DNA of 64,000 nucleotides from JALYNX01 sp040902845 (GTDB taxonomy: Bacteria; Actinomycetota; Acidimicrobiia; Spongiisociales; ZC4RG35): contig JBBDWM010000022.1 of NCBI GenBank assembly GCA_040902845.1, positions 43,497-107,496 of the forward strand. Direction: 5' to 3'. The notes under the pieces are model-generated. The model made no database searches, was not told the DNA's origin, and was given only the letters and a program-made list of their open reading frames with translations. Shown in pieces: positions 33,481 through 42,294 of this stretch. Each line of letters starts with the position of its first letter. Positions within the stretch are counted from its first letter, which is position 1. Position numbers and translations under genes: made by a program.

Positions 33481-34296
33481 GTGCGGCACTCGCTGATCAT
33501 CGGCGGCGTCGTTGTAGGTCTGGTCGCCTGCTCTGAGCCCGCCACCCAATTACCGCCGTCCTCGGTCAGCGCCACTTCGCTGAGCACATCGGAAACGACG
33601 ACGTCCACCGCGCAAGCCACAACCAGCACCACGCTCGGCCCATTGCAGGTGCTGGTGTTTCACAAGACGGCGGGGTTTCGCCACGATTCGATCCCGGCGG
33701 GGACCGAGGCCATCACCGCACTGAGTGAGGAGCACGGGTTTGTCGTCACCGCCACCGATGACGCCTCGGTGTTCACTCAGTCCAGGCTCGCCGATTACGA
33801 AGTGATCGTCTTCCTCAGCACCACCGGGGACATCCTCGATGCCTCACAGGAGCAGGCGATGGAGAACTTCATCCAATCAGGTAATGGGTTTGTCGGGATC
33901 CACTCCGCCACGGACACAGAGTACGAGTGGGCTTGGTACGGCGATCTGGTCGGGGCCTATTTCGACGGTCACCCCGCTCCCCAACCGGCAACCGTTCACG
34001 TGGTCGAGCCCGATCATCCGACGATGGAGGGTCTTCCGCTCGAGTTCGAGCGGTTCGACGAGTGGTACAACTTCATGAGTCTTCCTGGAGCCGGGGTGAT
34101 GGTGCTGGCCACTGTGGAGGAGACCACCTACGAGGGCGGGACCATGGATGAGCTTCACCCGATCACATGGGCCCAGGAGTTCGACGGGGGCCGATCCTTC
34201 TATACCGCAATGGGCCACACCGTTGAGAGCTTCTCAGAGCCGTTGTTCCGCACCCTGGTAGGCAACGCAATCCTGTGGGCTGCTGGAGTCGACTGA
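33481..34296 (+). CDS. ThuA-like domain lipoprotein
   Basis: 271 aa, GTG start. It has a lipoprotein signal peptide with lipobox GLVAC (Cys near residue 17), a Ser/Thr-rich linker (SATSLSTSETTTSTAQATTS), then a ThuA/glutamine-amidotransferase-like fold from about residue 55: VLVFHKTAGFRHDSIPAG, FIQSGNGFVGIHSATDTEYE, YFDGHPAPQP and FDEWYNFMS, then GRSFYTAMGHTVESF. These are the family motifs seen in secreted sugar-related ThuA proteins. Enzymatic role not established. It stands alone. Confidence 0.85.
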   Translation: MRHSLIIGGVVVGLVACSEPATQLPPSSVSATSLSTSETTTSTAQATTSTTLGPLQVLVFHKTAGFRHDSIPAGTEAITALSEEHGFVVTATDDASVFTQSRLADYEVIVFLSTTGDILDASQEQAMENFIQSGNGFVGIHSATDTEYEWAWYGDLVGAYFDGHPAPQPATVHVVEPDHPTMEGLPLEFERFDEWYNFMSLPGAGVMVLATVEETTYEGGTMDELHPITWAQEFDGGRSFYTAMGHTVESFSEPLFRTLVGNAILWAAGVD

Positions 34297-34414
34297 TCAA
34301 GGGTTTGCAGAGCAGGTCGGAACCGACCATTCAGCATGGAGACTTCAGCCTATGGAGATGTCGAAATGTCCGGCGAGCTCGAACACGGTCCAATGCGGTT
34401 TGGCCGGATGCTGA

Positions 34415-34810
34415 TCGCCAACCAGTCTGACGGTCAGCCAGGGAGACGGAGTCAGCTTCTTCATCTTCCCCAGATCCGAGGTGGCGCCGGTGGTTTACGA
34501 CTACGCCTTCACGATGGTCGAGGGGAAGACACCCGCCGACATGCCTGACGTCCTACATGAGACGTTCTCGAAAACAATCGAGGAAGCGCGAGCGACGCCT
34601 CCGGACACGGTGGGCTCGGGTTATTACGCCCTGATGAGACTCGACGAGTTCGTCACCAGTCGAGTCGTTGAGGCCGTGGTCCATGCCGTGGATCTCACAG
34701 ACGCTCTCGACTGCCAGCCGATGGCCAATCCCGCCGCGATCGCCATCACTGCCGCCATCCTCGATGATTGCTCGCTAGAAGAACGGTGGCCGGCCGCCCA
34801 GCTGACCTGA
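34415..34810 (+). pseudogene. Remnant resembling a DinB/mycothiol-dependent isomerase-like protein
   Basis: Open frame of 132 codons with no good start (a TGA at 34412 closes it upstream). The segment EFVTSRVVEAVVHAVDLTDAL resembles the vHxxDLxxAL stretch of the maleylpyruvate isomerase N-terminal/DinB group; the first half is missing. ORFs in other frames upstream and downstream look random. A short intact protein starting near 34481 cannot be excluded. Confidence 0.4.
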
Positions 34811-35079
34811 GCGACGATTTCGAGTGGATCCTGGCGGGCTCGGGTCGAGCCGAGCATGATGACCCCCGTCTGCCGCTGATCGGTTGAGTAGAAGCCACGA
34901 GGGCACAAGTCGACCGCGTGGGCCTCCTTGGTCGGGGTGCTGGGAACATGGCGAGGAGGGGGACAATGATCCTTGGGGTAAGAAGTTGCATTGAGGACCG
35001 GCTCTGGGGTTCTAACCCAGCAGCATGACGATAAGGGTCGCAACGACGTCAGAGCAGCTGTCCTGTGGGCCGAGTTCTG
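34811..35079. other. Non-coding, probably decayed sequence
   Basis: No supported gene. The minus-strand frame that crosses it continues from the decayed secreted-protein remnant and is Cys/Pro/Arg-rich and non-conserved in appearance. Confidence 0.4.
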
Positions 35080-35480
35080 GCGGAATAACTGTGTTAGTGC
35101 CTCAAGCATCTCAAGGGCGGTTGCGCCAATCCCCTCCTCGGCAAGAAGCTGGACCGAGCGAACCGCCATATCACCCAACATCCTCCGAGGGTCGCCACAC
35201 TTGGTCTCCAACTGATCGAGGACTCGGTCATATCGGGTGATCCCCGCGCTGTTCGGATCGACATAACCGCCTTCGTCGACACCGGCGAGCTGGTATTCGA
35301 TGTCGTCCTCGGAGTAGCTCGACCCAGATGCCGAAGTCGGTGATCCGGCTCCGGCAGCGTTCGACGAAGTCCCGCCGGTGACCGAGGAGTCAGGTCCACT
35401 CGAAGCCCCCCACGCTGGGACCATCACCAGGAGAGCACCGGCAACGATTGACCGCAGCGTCTTGGGACGACGGTGACGTT
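35080..35480 (-). pseudogene. Decayed small secreted protein
   Basis: A frame with signal-peptide character (RRPKTLRSIVAGALLVMVPA) lacks an ATG/GTG/TTG ahead of its basic region; the first usable codon (GTG 35427) falls inside the hydrophobic core. The mature part has Ser/Gly-rich linkers and then DPNSAGITRYDRVLDQLETK...GDMAVRSVQLLAEEGI, which looks like a folded helical domain. After about 35090 the frame becomes unconvincing. I read it as a gene that lost its start and end. Confidence 0.35.
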
Positions 35481-35574
35481 TCGACTCACATATCAGGTGG
35501 ACTCCGGGAAACTTCGAGACGACCGTCTCACGCTGTCTTAAAGCACCTGAGTACGGCGTGGCGGATTGAAAGCG

Positions 35575-35580
35575 TAGATT
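35575..35580 (+). promoter_or_regulatory. -10 element for a leaderless methyltransferase mRNA
   Basis: TAGATT ends 6 nt before the GTG at 35587, the spacing that puts the transcription start at the start codon. No Shine-Dalgarno is present. Leaderless messages are common in actinobacteria. Confidence 0.5.
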
Positions 35581-35586
35581 CCGCCG

Positions 35587-36345
35587 GTGAGCTTCACCAT
35601 TGGGGCTGATGCGTACGACAGATTCATGGGCCGGTATTCAATGCCGCTTGCCCCCCAGCTCGCCGATTTCGCCGGGGTGGAGGCTGGTCAGGTGGTGCTC
35701 GACGTCGGATCCGGCCCAGGCGCACTCACGGGCGAGCTAGTCAGGAGGCTGGGACCGGGCGCCGTGTCAGCCGTCGATCCTTCAGAAACCTTCGTTGCAG
35801 CAGCCCAAGAGCGCTACCCCGGGGTCAGCGTGCGACGCGCCGCGGCCGAGCAGCTGCCGTTTGCAGATCAGGCGTTCGACGCCGCTTTGGCACAACTCGT
35901 CGTTCACTTCATGACACACCCCATCGTGGGACTTAGCGAGATGGCGCGCGTGACGCGCAAACATGGTGTCGTGGCTGCGTGTGTTTGGGATCATGCAGGC
36001 GGCCAGGGACCGCTCGGCCTGTTCTGGGAGGCGGCGCGGGAGCTTGATCCAGACGCCGAGGACCAGTCACAGCTTGCCGGTGCCAGCGAGGGTCACCTTG
36101 CACAGCTGTTCCAAGCAGCCGGGCTGAACGGAATCGAGGAGTGCGTTCTCACGGTGAACGTCGAGCATCCAAGCTTCGACGAATGGTGGGAGCCGTTCAC
36201 GCTCGGCGTCGGCCCTGCTGGCGACTACACGGCTGGTCTCGACGCCAAGCGGCGAGCACAGCTTCGTGAACAATGCCGCGAGATGATGCCAGCAGCACCT
36301 TTCTTGCTGACGGCCCGGGCTTGGGCGGCACGAGGCCTCGTGTAG
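35587..36345 (+). CDS. Class I SAM-dependent methyltransferase
   Basis: 252 aa, GTG start. Motif I is VVLDVGSGPGALTGELV, the acidic loop is AVDPSETFVAAAQ, and motif post-I/II is AEQLPFADQAFDAALAQLVV. It begins GADAYDRFMGRYSMPLA, typical of the Methyltransf_11 group acting on small molecules. The substrate is unknown and the neighbours give no clue. Confidence 0.88.
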   Translation: MSFTIGADAYDRFMGRYSMPLAPQLADFAGVEAGQVVLDVGSGPGALTGELVRRLGPGAVSAVDPSETFVAAAQERYPGVSVRRAAAEQLPFADQAFDAALAQLVVHFMTHPIVGLSEMARVTRKHGVVAACVWDHAGGQGPLGLFWEAARELDPDAEDQSQLAGASEGHLAQLFQAAGLNGIEECVLTVNVEHPSFDEWWEPFTLGVGPAGDYTAGLDAKRRAQLREQCREMMPAAPFLLTARAWAARGLV

Positions 36346-36381
36346 CAACGTCTGCCGACTCGGGTCTGAGGCCACCTTGAC

Positions 36382-36714
36382 CTAGTGGGCGGCCAGGATT
36401 TCGCCGGTGATGAAGAAGGCGACGAGTAGCCCCAGCAAGGTCGAGAGGATCACCCCGATCGACCGGTCATGCTCGCGGATCATCGCAACGACCCCGCTCA
36501 CCAGCGCAGAGAACGCAGCAGCCCCGGCAACAAATGCCGGTCCGCTCAGCCACCAGTTGTCGAAGAAGGTCTCGCCCCCCTCCTTCCCCAAGGCAACGGC
36601 GAACTGCATGGCTAATAGACCAACCCCGAATACCACGACCGAGGTAACCGACCAGCGCCCGAAGGGCTTGGTTAGAAAGAAATGAATGTGTCCATCACCG
36701 GTACTGGTGGTCAT
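36382..36714 (-). CDS. Small polytopic membrane protein
   Basis: 110 aa with three predicted helices (SVTSVVVFGVGLLAMQFAVA; GPAFVAGAAAFSALVSGVVA; IGVILSTLLGLLVAFFITGE). No recognised domain. ATG at 36714 preceded by AAAGGAGGT. Neighbours (methyltransferase, VOC protein) are unrelated in function as far as can be seen. Confidence 0.65.
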   Translation of the reverse strand: MTTSTGDGHIHFFLTKPFGRWSVTSVVVFGVGLLAMQFAVALGKEGGETFFDNWWLSGPAFVAGAAAFSALVSGVVAMIREHDRSIGVILSTLLGLLVAFFITGEILAAH

Positions 36715-36845
36715 ACGAGACCTCCTTTACCCGTTCGACTAGTCGATGTTGAACCAGGAAGACAGAGCCCCTTGACACTTTCGAGCAGGACGCCGTCGAG
36801 ACCGGTGACCTTGAAACTGTTCAGCGAGTGGATGGCGGCGCGGGC

Positions 36846-37232
36846 CTACCTGGCGCTGCCGTACGGCCGGGTGATGATCTCCAGCAGGTGGCCGTCGGGG
36901 TCCTCCCAGTACAACCCGCGGCCGCCATCGTGGTGGTTGATCTCGCCGGGCGCGTTCTGGCCCGGGTCGGCCCAGTAGGTCGACCCGCGCCCTTCGACCC
37001 TGGCGAAGATCTCGTCGAACTCGGCCTCGGTGACGAGGAAGGCATAGTGCTGGGGCGTGATCGTGCCGTCGGTCGACATGAAGTCGAGGCTGACGCGGTT
37101 GTCGAGGGCGATCTCCTGGAAAGTGCCGAACACCGAGACGGGCGCGGGGCTGCCGAGGATCTCCGCGAGGTAGTCGGCCGAGGCCTTGTTGTCGCGACTG
37201 CTGACGATCGTGTGGTTGAGCTGTACCGGCAT
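36846..37232 (-). CDS. VOC-superfamily (glyoxalase/bleomycin-resistance) protein
   Basis: 128 aa with the paired beta-alpha-beta-beta-beta modules: VQLNHTIVSSRDNKASADYL (metal His), FLVTEAEFDEIFARVEGRG and GRGLYWEDPDGHLLEIITRP (YxxDPxGhxxE). His, His and Glu metal ligands appear intact. Substrate unknown. GAGGAGGATC lies ahead of the ATG. Confidence 0.87.
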   Translation of the reverse strand: MPVQLNHTIVSSRDNKASADYLAEILGSPAPVSVFGTFQEIALDNRVSLDFMSTDGTITPQHYAFLVTEAEFDEIFARVEGRGSTYWADPGQNAPGEINHHDGGRGLYWEDPDGHLLEIITRPYGSAR

Positions 37233-37268
37233 GGCGTGATCCTCCTCGCTCCCGTCTCAGGTTTGCGG

Positions 37269-37353
37269 TGTCGGAGGGGGGACTCGAACCCCCACAGAGC
37301 CATGCTCCACCAGGCCCTCAACCTGGCGCGTCTACCAATTCCGCCACTCCGAC
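37269..37353 (-). tRNA. tRNA-Leu (anticodon GAG)
   Basis: 85 nt on the minus strand. Acceptor stem GTCGGAG/CTCCGAC with discriminator A. D-arm GGCGGAATTGGTAGAC. Anticodon stem CCAGG/CCTGG around loop TTGAGGG, so anticodon GAG reading CUC. Long variable arm and T-arm GGGGGTTCGAGTCCCCC. CCA is not encoded. It lies directly upstream of secG. Confidence 0.95.
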
Positions 37354-37380
37354 AGGAGTCGGGCGAGTGTATCGCCGGCC

Positions 37381-37620
37381 CTAGCTCAAGAGGAAGGTCA
37401 GCGCGAACGTGCTGACGCCAAAGAGAACCCCGACCAACACGGTGAGACGGTCGAGATTTCGCTCCACAACCGTGGATCCGCCGAGATTCGATGTGGACAT
37501 GCCGCCACCGAACACGTCCGACAGGCCTCCCCCCTTGCCAGAGTGGAGCAGGATCAAGGCGACCACAGCCAGGGAGAGGATCACATGGATGACGATTGCG
37601 ATTGCTTCGACGACGGCCAT
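37381..37620 (-). CDS. secG: Preprotein translocase subunit SecG
   Basis: 79 aa, two transmembrane helices (AIVIHVILSLAVVALILLHS and VLVGVLFGVSTFALTFLLS) joined by the conserved loop GKGGGLSDVFGGGMSTS. Part of SecYEG. It follows the pgk-tpiA-gpmA genes with about 160 bp between, as often seen in actinobacteria. Confidence 0.95.
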   Translation of the reverse strand: MAVVEAIAIVIHVILSLAVVALILLHSGKGGGLSDVFGGGMSTSNLGGSTVVERNLDRLTVLVGVLFGVSTFALTFLLS

Positions 37621-37714
37621 TGCCTATCCGATATTTGAGGAAGCCATCCGGTCCTCCGGATGACAGCCGAACTTTACCAGGGCGGGCTGACTGTCACGCA
37701 GTCACTCGTCAGGT

Positions 37715-37776
37715 GTGCCCCCTCCGACGCCTACGGCGCCACCTTCCCCAACGTCGCCTCGCTCTTGGGGGAGGAA
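37715..37776. repeat. GC-rich imperfect palindrome, relative of the 9.9-kb repeats
   Basis: CCCCCTCCG...CCACCTTCCCCAACGTCG...GCTCTTGGGGGAGG resembles the segment at about 9935-9998 (CCACCTCCCCCAGCGTCG...CTCCTGGGGTAGG). It ends 9 bp after the gpmA stop in the transcribed direction, so on RNA the CCTCCC/GGGGAGG arms could act as a terminator hairpin. Confidence 0.55.
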
Positions 37777-37784
37777 TGTGTCGT

Positions 37785-38528
37785 TCAGCCGGCTTGGCGG
37801 GCTACTTCCTCGGCTGCGGCTTTGGCGGCTTCGGGGTCGCCGAGATAGCGGCTGGATATCGGGCGGAGCTCGTTATTCAGTTCGTAGACCAGGGGCACTC
37901 CGGTGGGGATGTTGAGATCCACGATCTCCTCGTCGCTGACCTCGTCTAGATGTTTGACCAGGGCTCGCATCGAGTTGCCGTGGGCCACGATCAGAGGGGT
38001 CATCCCGGCCCTCAGGTCGGGGACGATGACGTCGTGCCAGTAAGGAAGCATCCGGGTCACCACGTCGGCGAGGCACTCGGTGGCAGGGAGCAGGTCCGGG
38101 GCCAGGGCCGCATATCGGGGATCGTGGGCCGGGTGGCGGTCGTCGTCGGGATCGAGGGCCGGCGGTGGGATGTCGTAGCTGCGTCGCCACAACAACACTT
38201 GCTCGCTCCCGTGAAGGGCTGCTGTCTCCTTCTTGTCCAGACCCTGTAACGAGCCGTAATGACGCTCGTTGAGTCGCCACGACCGTCGCACCGGAAGAAA
38301 CTGCAGACTCATCTCCTCTAACGCGATCTCGGCGGTCCGTATCGCACGCACCAGGACCGAAGTGTGAAGGATGTCGGGCTGGAGCCCTTCGTCGAGCAGC
38401 AGACGCCCCGAAGTCCTGGCCTCGTCCTCTCCCCGAGCGGTGAGCCCGACGTCGGTCCAACCGGTGAACAGGTTCTCCTGGTTCCACGTCGACTCGCCGT
38501 GTCGCAACAGGATCAGCTGATAGCTCAC
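37785..38528 (-). CDS. gpmA: 2,3-bisphosphoglycerate-dependent phosphoglycerate mutase
   Basis: 247 aa from GTG 38528, which overlaps the tpiA stop (GTGA); a TTG two codons earlier is the alternative. LILLRHGESTWNQENLFTGW carries the phospho-histidine, NERHYGSLQGLDKKE is the Gpm1 signature, and VAHGNSMRALVKHLD holds the second His. Interconverts 3- and 2-phosphoglycerate in glycolysis. Clustered with tpiA and pgk. Confidence 0.95.
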   Translation of the reverse strand: MSYQLILLRHGESTWNQENLFTGWTDVGLTARGEDEARTSGRLLLDEGLQPDILHTSVLVRAIRTAEIALEEMSLQFLPVRRSWRLNERHYGSLQGLDKKETAALHGSEQVLLWRRSYDIPPPALDPDDDRHPAHDPRYAALAPDLLPATECLADVVTRMLPYWHDVIVPDLRAGMTPLIVAHGNSMRALVKHLDEVSDEEIVDLNIPTGVPLVYELNNELRPISSRYLGDPEAAKAAAEEVARQAG

Positions 38529-39298
38529 ATCCAATACCTGACAATCGAAGCGAAGTTGTCGGGGTCGAGGGACGCCCCACCAACTAGCGCGCCGTCGATT
38601 TCGCCCTTCACCATGAAGTCCTTGATGTTGCCCGCATTCACCGATCCACCGTAGAGAATGCGCATCCCCGAAGCACCCTCACTCGAAATCCGGTCGGCAA
38701 CCGTCGATCGGATGGTCTCCGCCATGAGACCGGCGTCATCCGGCAAGGCGGTACGACCGGTTCCGATCGCCCAAATCGGCTCGTAGGCGATGGCCGCGCC
38801 GGCAATCACCTCCACGTCGATCCGGTTGAGTGCGGCAACGACCTGTCCGATCACCACCTGCTCCGCCTCCGCGGCCTCACGCTGGTCGAGGGTCTCACCC
38901 ACACAAATGATGGGTCGCATCCCAGCGCCCGACACCGCCCGCACCTTTTTGTTCACCGTCTCATCGGTCTCGCCGAACAGCTGACGACGCTCGGAATGGC
39001 CCACGATCACATGCTGGACCGACAGCTTGGCCAGCATCGGAGCGGAGATCTCCCCGGTGAAGGCGCCCGATTCCTCCCAGTGCACGTCTTGGGCGCCAAG
39101 TCGGATCCACAACCGGTCGGCCTCGATGACGGTCTGGACCGAGCGCAGCGAGGTGAACGGGGGGGCCACCACCACCTCGACTCGCTCGAAGTCCTTCGGC
39201 TCCAAACGGTAGGAGAGCTTTTGGACCATCTGAATCGACTCGAGATGGGTGGCGTTCATCTTCCAGTTGCCGACCATCAGCTTCTTGGATTCGGTCAT
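38525..39298 (-). CDS. tpiA: Triosephosphate isomerase
   Basis: 257 aa from the ATG at 39298, overlapping the pgk stop as ATGA (ATG at 39307 also possible). Catalytic residues are visible: Lys in MVGNWKMNATH, His in HVIVGHSERRQLFGE, Glu in AIAYEPIWAIGTG, and the phosphate loop RILYGGSVNAGN. Glycolytic enzyme in a pgk-tpiA-gpmA operon. Confidence 0.97.
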   Translation of the reverse strand: MTESKKLMVGNWKMNATHLESIQMVQKLSYRLEPKDFERVEVVVAPPFTSLRSVQTVIEADRLWIRLGAQDVHWEESGAFTGEISAPMLAKLSVQHVIVGHSERRQLFGETDETVNKKVRAVSGAGMRPIICVGETLDQREAAEAEQVVIGQVVAALNRIDVEVIAGAAIAYEPIWAIGTGRTALPDDAGLMAETIRSTVADRISSEGASGMRILYGGSVNAGNIKDFMVKGEIDGALVGGASLDPDNFASIVRYWM

Positions 39299-40446
39299 TG
39301 CACCCATCTTCCCAGCACCTCGACACCGGGGAGAATCCGGCCCTCGAGCAGTTCGAGGCCGGCGCCGCCACCGGTCGAAACGTGGTCGACCTCACCCTGG
39401 AGCCCGAGCATCCGAAGCGCCGCCACCGAGTCGCCGCCACCCACAGCGGTGAACCCCGAAGTCTCCGCCATCGCATGGGCCACACGTTCGGTGCCCGCTC
39501 GGAACCTCTCCCATTCGAAGACACCCATGGGGCCGTTCCAGAAGACGGTGTTCGAGTCACGGATCACACCGGCGAAAATCGCCCCCGTCTCCTTCCCGAT
39601 GTCGAGACCGATGGTGCCTTCGGGAATGTGACGAACGTAGACAGTCTCCGCAGGGGAATCCGCCTTGAATTCCGGTGCCACCACCACATCTGAGGGAAGG
39701 ATGATCTTCTCCTCGTCGTAGCCTTCGAGCAGCTTCTTGGCCGTCGGGATCATGTCCGGCTCCACCAGTGAATTCCCGACCTCGATCCCCTTAGCCGCGA
39801 GGAGGGTGAAGCACATGCCCCCGCCCACGAGGATGGCATCGGCCCGGGGAAGAAGGTTTTCGATCACAGCGAGCTTGTCCGAGATCTTGGCGCCTCCCAG
39901 GATCAGCGAGTAGGGCCGCTCCGGTTCCTCCAGAAACCTCCCCAGCGCTTTCAACTCGGCGTCGAGCAGCGGCCCGGCGACCGACTTGACCCTCTCCGCC
40001 ACCCCGACCGTGGAGGCGTGGGCTCGATGCACACTTCCGAACGCATCCTGGACGAAGAGATCGACGCCGGTGGCGAGTCGATCGGCCAGAACGGGGTCGT
40101 TCTTGGTCTCCCCGGAAAGAAATCTGGTGTTCTCCAGGACCCTGATCTGAGCTTCGCCCTCGTCCTCAAAGGCGACTGTCTTCTGGGAGAGCTCCCCCAT
40201 ACGCTGCGCCACCGGGCGCAGGGAGAAGGCGGGATCGACTCCCTCCGGTCGCCCCAGGTGGGAGCAGACCGTGACTCTGGCCCCCGAATCCACCAGACGC
40301 TCCAGAGTGGGCAAGGCGGCTTCGATCCGAAAATCATCCGCAACCGCTCCCCCATCGAGGGGCACATTGAGATCGGACCGCACCAGCACGGCGAGCCCGT
40401 TCACGTCCACATCGTCCAGCGTCAGATACAGTGACATCGTGGTCAT
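39295..40446 (-). CDS. pgk: Phosphoglycerate kinase
   Basis: 383 aa from the ATG at 40446 (overlaps the yvcK stop as ATGA; Met at 40437 is the alternative). It has VLVRSDLNVPLDGG, SHLGRPEGVDPAFSLRPVAQ, LILGGAKISDKLAVIENLL and the nucleotide loop SGFTAVGGGDSVAALR. The longer reading to 40551 crosses yvcK and is rejected. There is no whiA between yvcK and pgk. Confidence 0.97.
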   Translation of the reverse strand: MTTMSLYLTLDDVDVNGLAVLVRSDLNVPLDGGAVADDFRIEAALPTLERLVDSGARVTVCSHLGRPEGVDPAFSLRPVAQRMGELSQKTVAFEDEGEAQIRVLENTRFLSGETKNDPVLADRLATGVDLFVQDAFGSVHRAHASTVGVAERVKSVAGPLLDAELKALGRFLEEPERPYSLILGGAKISDKLAVIENLLPRADAILVGGGMCFTLLAAKGIEVGNSLVEPDMIPTAKKLLEGYDEEKIILPSDVVVAPEFKADSPAETVYVRHIPEGTIGLDIGKETGAIFAGVIRDSNTVFWNGPMGVFEWERFRAGTERVAHAMAETSGFTAVGGGDSVAALRMLGLQGEVDHVSTGGGAGLELLEGRILPGVEVLGRWVQ

Positions 40447-41414
40447 TCCTCGGTGATGGCCAACTCTTCGAGCACCCTTCCAAGCTTCAGCGGGTCGTGC
40501 GTCGGCCAGTCTGCCCATTCGTCGGCTACGTCGGCAACAACCACCCTCCACCCGTGCCGGGCCGCCTCCTCGACATCGAGACTCACCTGATCGTGACCTT
40601 CGGGCACATCGAGAACCCCGTCATGCACCACGACAATCCCGGGTCCGGCTACCCCGGCGTGGGTGGCCATCGCATCGAGATGGGCCGCCCCGTCCATGCC
40701 CAACGTCTCCCCGTCCTGGGTGACGAGGTTGAGCACGAAGACCCGCTGGGCATCGGCGCCCATGATTGCGGGAGCGAGCATGTTCACCTTGAAGGCCGAG
40801 ATGATCGAGGTGTAGAGGCTGCCGGGTCCGATCACGATCTGGTCGGCCACGGCGACCGCGGCGAGGGCGCGTCGGGTAGCAACCACGTCCCGTGGCTCGA
40901 TATGGAGCTCGGTCAGGTCGCCGGCGGTCTTCGAAATGTTGCCCTGTCCCACCACCAGCTTCCCGTCGATCGTCGCCTCGAGCACGACGGGGTGATCCGC
41001 AACCGGGATGACCGTGCCCAACGTGCCCAACATCCGCTCCGCCGTGGCCACTGCGGATTCAAAGTCCCCGAACAGATCGGTGAGGGCAGCCAGGATCAGG
41101 TTGCCGAGGGAGTGCTCGGCAACATCACCGCCCCGAAACCGGTGGGCGAAGAGCTCGGACCACAACGAAGGCTCGGGGGTGAGCGCCAGGAGACATCTGC
41201 GCACGTCCCCCGGCGGTGGCATCCCCAGATCCGATAGCCGTCCCGACGAACCGCCGTCATCCGCTACCGACACCAGGGCCGAGATCTCACCGGCGTAACA
41301 CTGGATCGCCTCCAACGCCGCGGCCTGGCCGTGCCCCCCGCCGATGGCGACAACGATCGGGCCGTCCGGGTCGAGGAGCAGCGGCTCCAGGGCGACCGCG
41401 GTTTCCGGTCTCAC
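40443..41414 (-). CDS. yvcK: YvcK/CofD-like gluconeogenesis factor
   Basis: 323 aa, GTG overlapping the rapZ stop (GTGA). IVVAIGGGHGQAAALEAI is the glycine-rich nucleotide-binding start; VADDGGSSGRLSDLGMPPPG and IGPGSLYTSIISAF are family signatures. Binds UDP-sugars in Bacillus and supports cell-wall homeostasis and gluconeogenic growth. It sits, as usual, between rapZ and the glycolytic genes. Confidence 0.93.
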   Translation of the reverse strand: MRPETAVALEPLLLDPDGPIVVAIGGGHGQAAALEAIQCYAGEISALVSVADDGGSSGRLSDLGMPPPGDVRRCLLALTPEPSLWSELFAHRFRGGDVAEHSLGNLILAALTDLFGDFESAVATAERMLGTLGTVIPVADHPVVLEATIDGKLVVGQGNISKTAGDLTELHIEPRDVVATRRALAAVAVADQIVIGPGSLYTSIISAFKVNMLAPAIMGADAQRVFVLNLVTQDGETLGMDGAAHLDAMATHAGVAGPGIVVVHDGVLDVPEGHDQVSLDVEEAARHGWRVVVADVADEWADWPTHDPLKLGRVLEELAITEE

Positions 41415-42283
41415 CGGTTGATGTCGCGGTGACGCACCGCCGCCTTCACATCATGCTGTTCCAGCCGCCGACCCAATTCCTCGGAGATGGCAACCGAGCG
41501 GTGGTGGCCTCCGGTGCAGCCGATGGCCACTGATAGATATGACTTCCCCTCTGCCTCGAACCGGGGGATGAGGAACTTCAAGAGGTCATCGATGCGGTCG
41601 ACGAACTCCTTGGCGTTCTCGTCCTGAAGCACATACTCGGCGACACGCTCATCGGTCCCTCTCAGCTCACGCAATTCGGAGACCCAGTACGGGTTGGGGA
41701 GGAAGCGGACATCGAGCAGCAGGTCGACATCACGCGGGGTCCCGTATTTGAAGCCAAAGGATCGGATCGAGACGCGCATCGGCCGGGTCATGTCCTCTTC
41801 GCTGAATTGGGTGTTGAGACGCTCCCGCAGTTCGTGCACATTCAGGTTGGAGGTGTCAACGATGACGTCCGCCGATTCGCGCAGGCTGGCCAACAACTCC
41901 CTTTCCGCGCTGATCGCGTCAGAGATGGTTGCCAGACCCAGCGGATGAGGCCGCTTGTTCTCCTCGTATCGACTGACGATCACGTCGTCTTCGGCGTCGA
42001 GGAACACCACCCTGGTCAACACCCCCTCTCGGGCCAGTTCGTCCATGGCTGTCCGCAACTCGTCCATCTCGAGGCCACCTCGGGAGTCGATGACCACCGC
42101 CAGATGCTTGTGCAGCCGCGGCATGTCATGGGACTGGGCGGCTAGAGCCAACAGACGCGGCGGAAGGTTGTCGATGACGGTGTAACCCATGTCTTCGAGG
42201 ATGTTGCCGGCGGACGATCGTCCCGCGCCCGACATCCCGGTGACCACCAGGACGTGTGGGTGATCGGTTGGTGCCAGCTCCAT
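41411..42283 (-). CDS. rapZ: RapZ/YvcJ-family nucleotide-binding protein
   Basis: 290 aa. The P-loop VVTGMSGAGRSSAGNILEDM has Arg at the usual Lys, as in other actinobacterial members. It includes VVFLDAEDDVIVSRYEENKR, SFGFKYGTPRDVDLLLDVRF and the C-terminal VAIGCTGGHHRSVAISEELG. In E. coli RapZ is an RNA adaptor; the actinobacterial role is unclear. It follows uvrC after 11 nt. Confidence 0.94.
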   Translation of the reverse strand: MELAPTDHPHVLVVTGMSGAGRSSAGNILEDMGYTVIDNLPPRLLALAAQSHDMPRLHKHLAVVIDSRGGLEMDELRTAMDELAREGVLTRVVFLDAEDDVIVSRYEENKRPHPLGLATISDAISAERELLASLRESADVIVDTSNLNVHELRERLNTQFSEEDMTRPMRVSIRSFGFKYGTPRDVDLLLDVRFLPNPYWVSELRELRGTDERVAEYVLQDENAKEFVDRIDDLLKFLIPRFEAEGKSYLSVAIGCTGGHHRSVAISEELGRRLEQHDVKAAVRHRDINR

Positions 42284-42294
42284 CGGGTTCTCGA

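Noticed and set aside
36728..37321. Overlapping ORFs on both strands around the VOC gene and tRNA
   Set aside because: Shadows of the VOC gene and tRNA-Leu; high GC gives long open frames in several phases.
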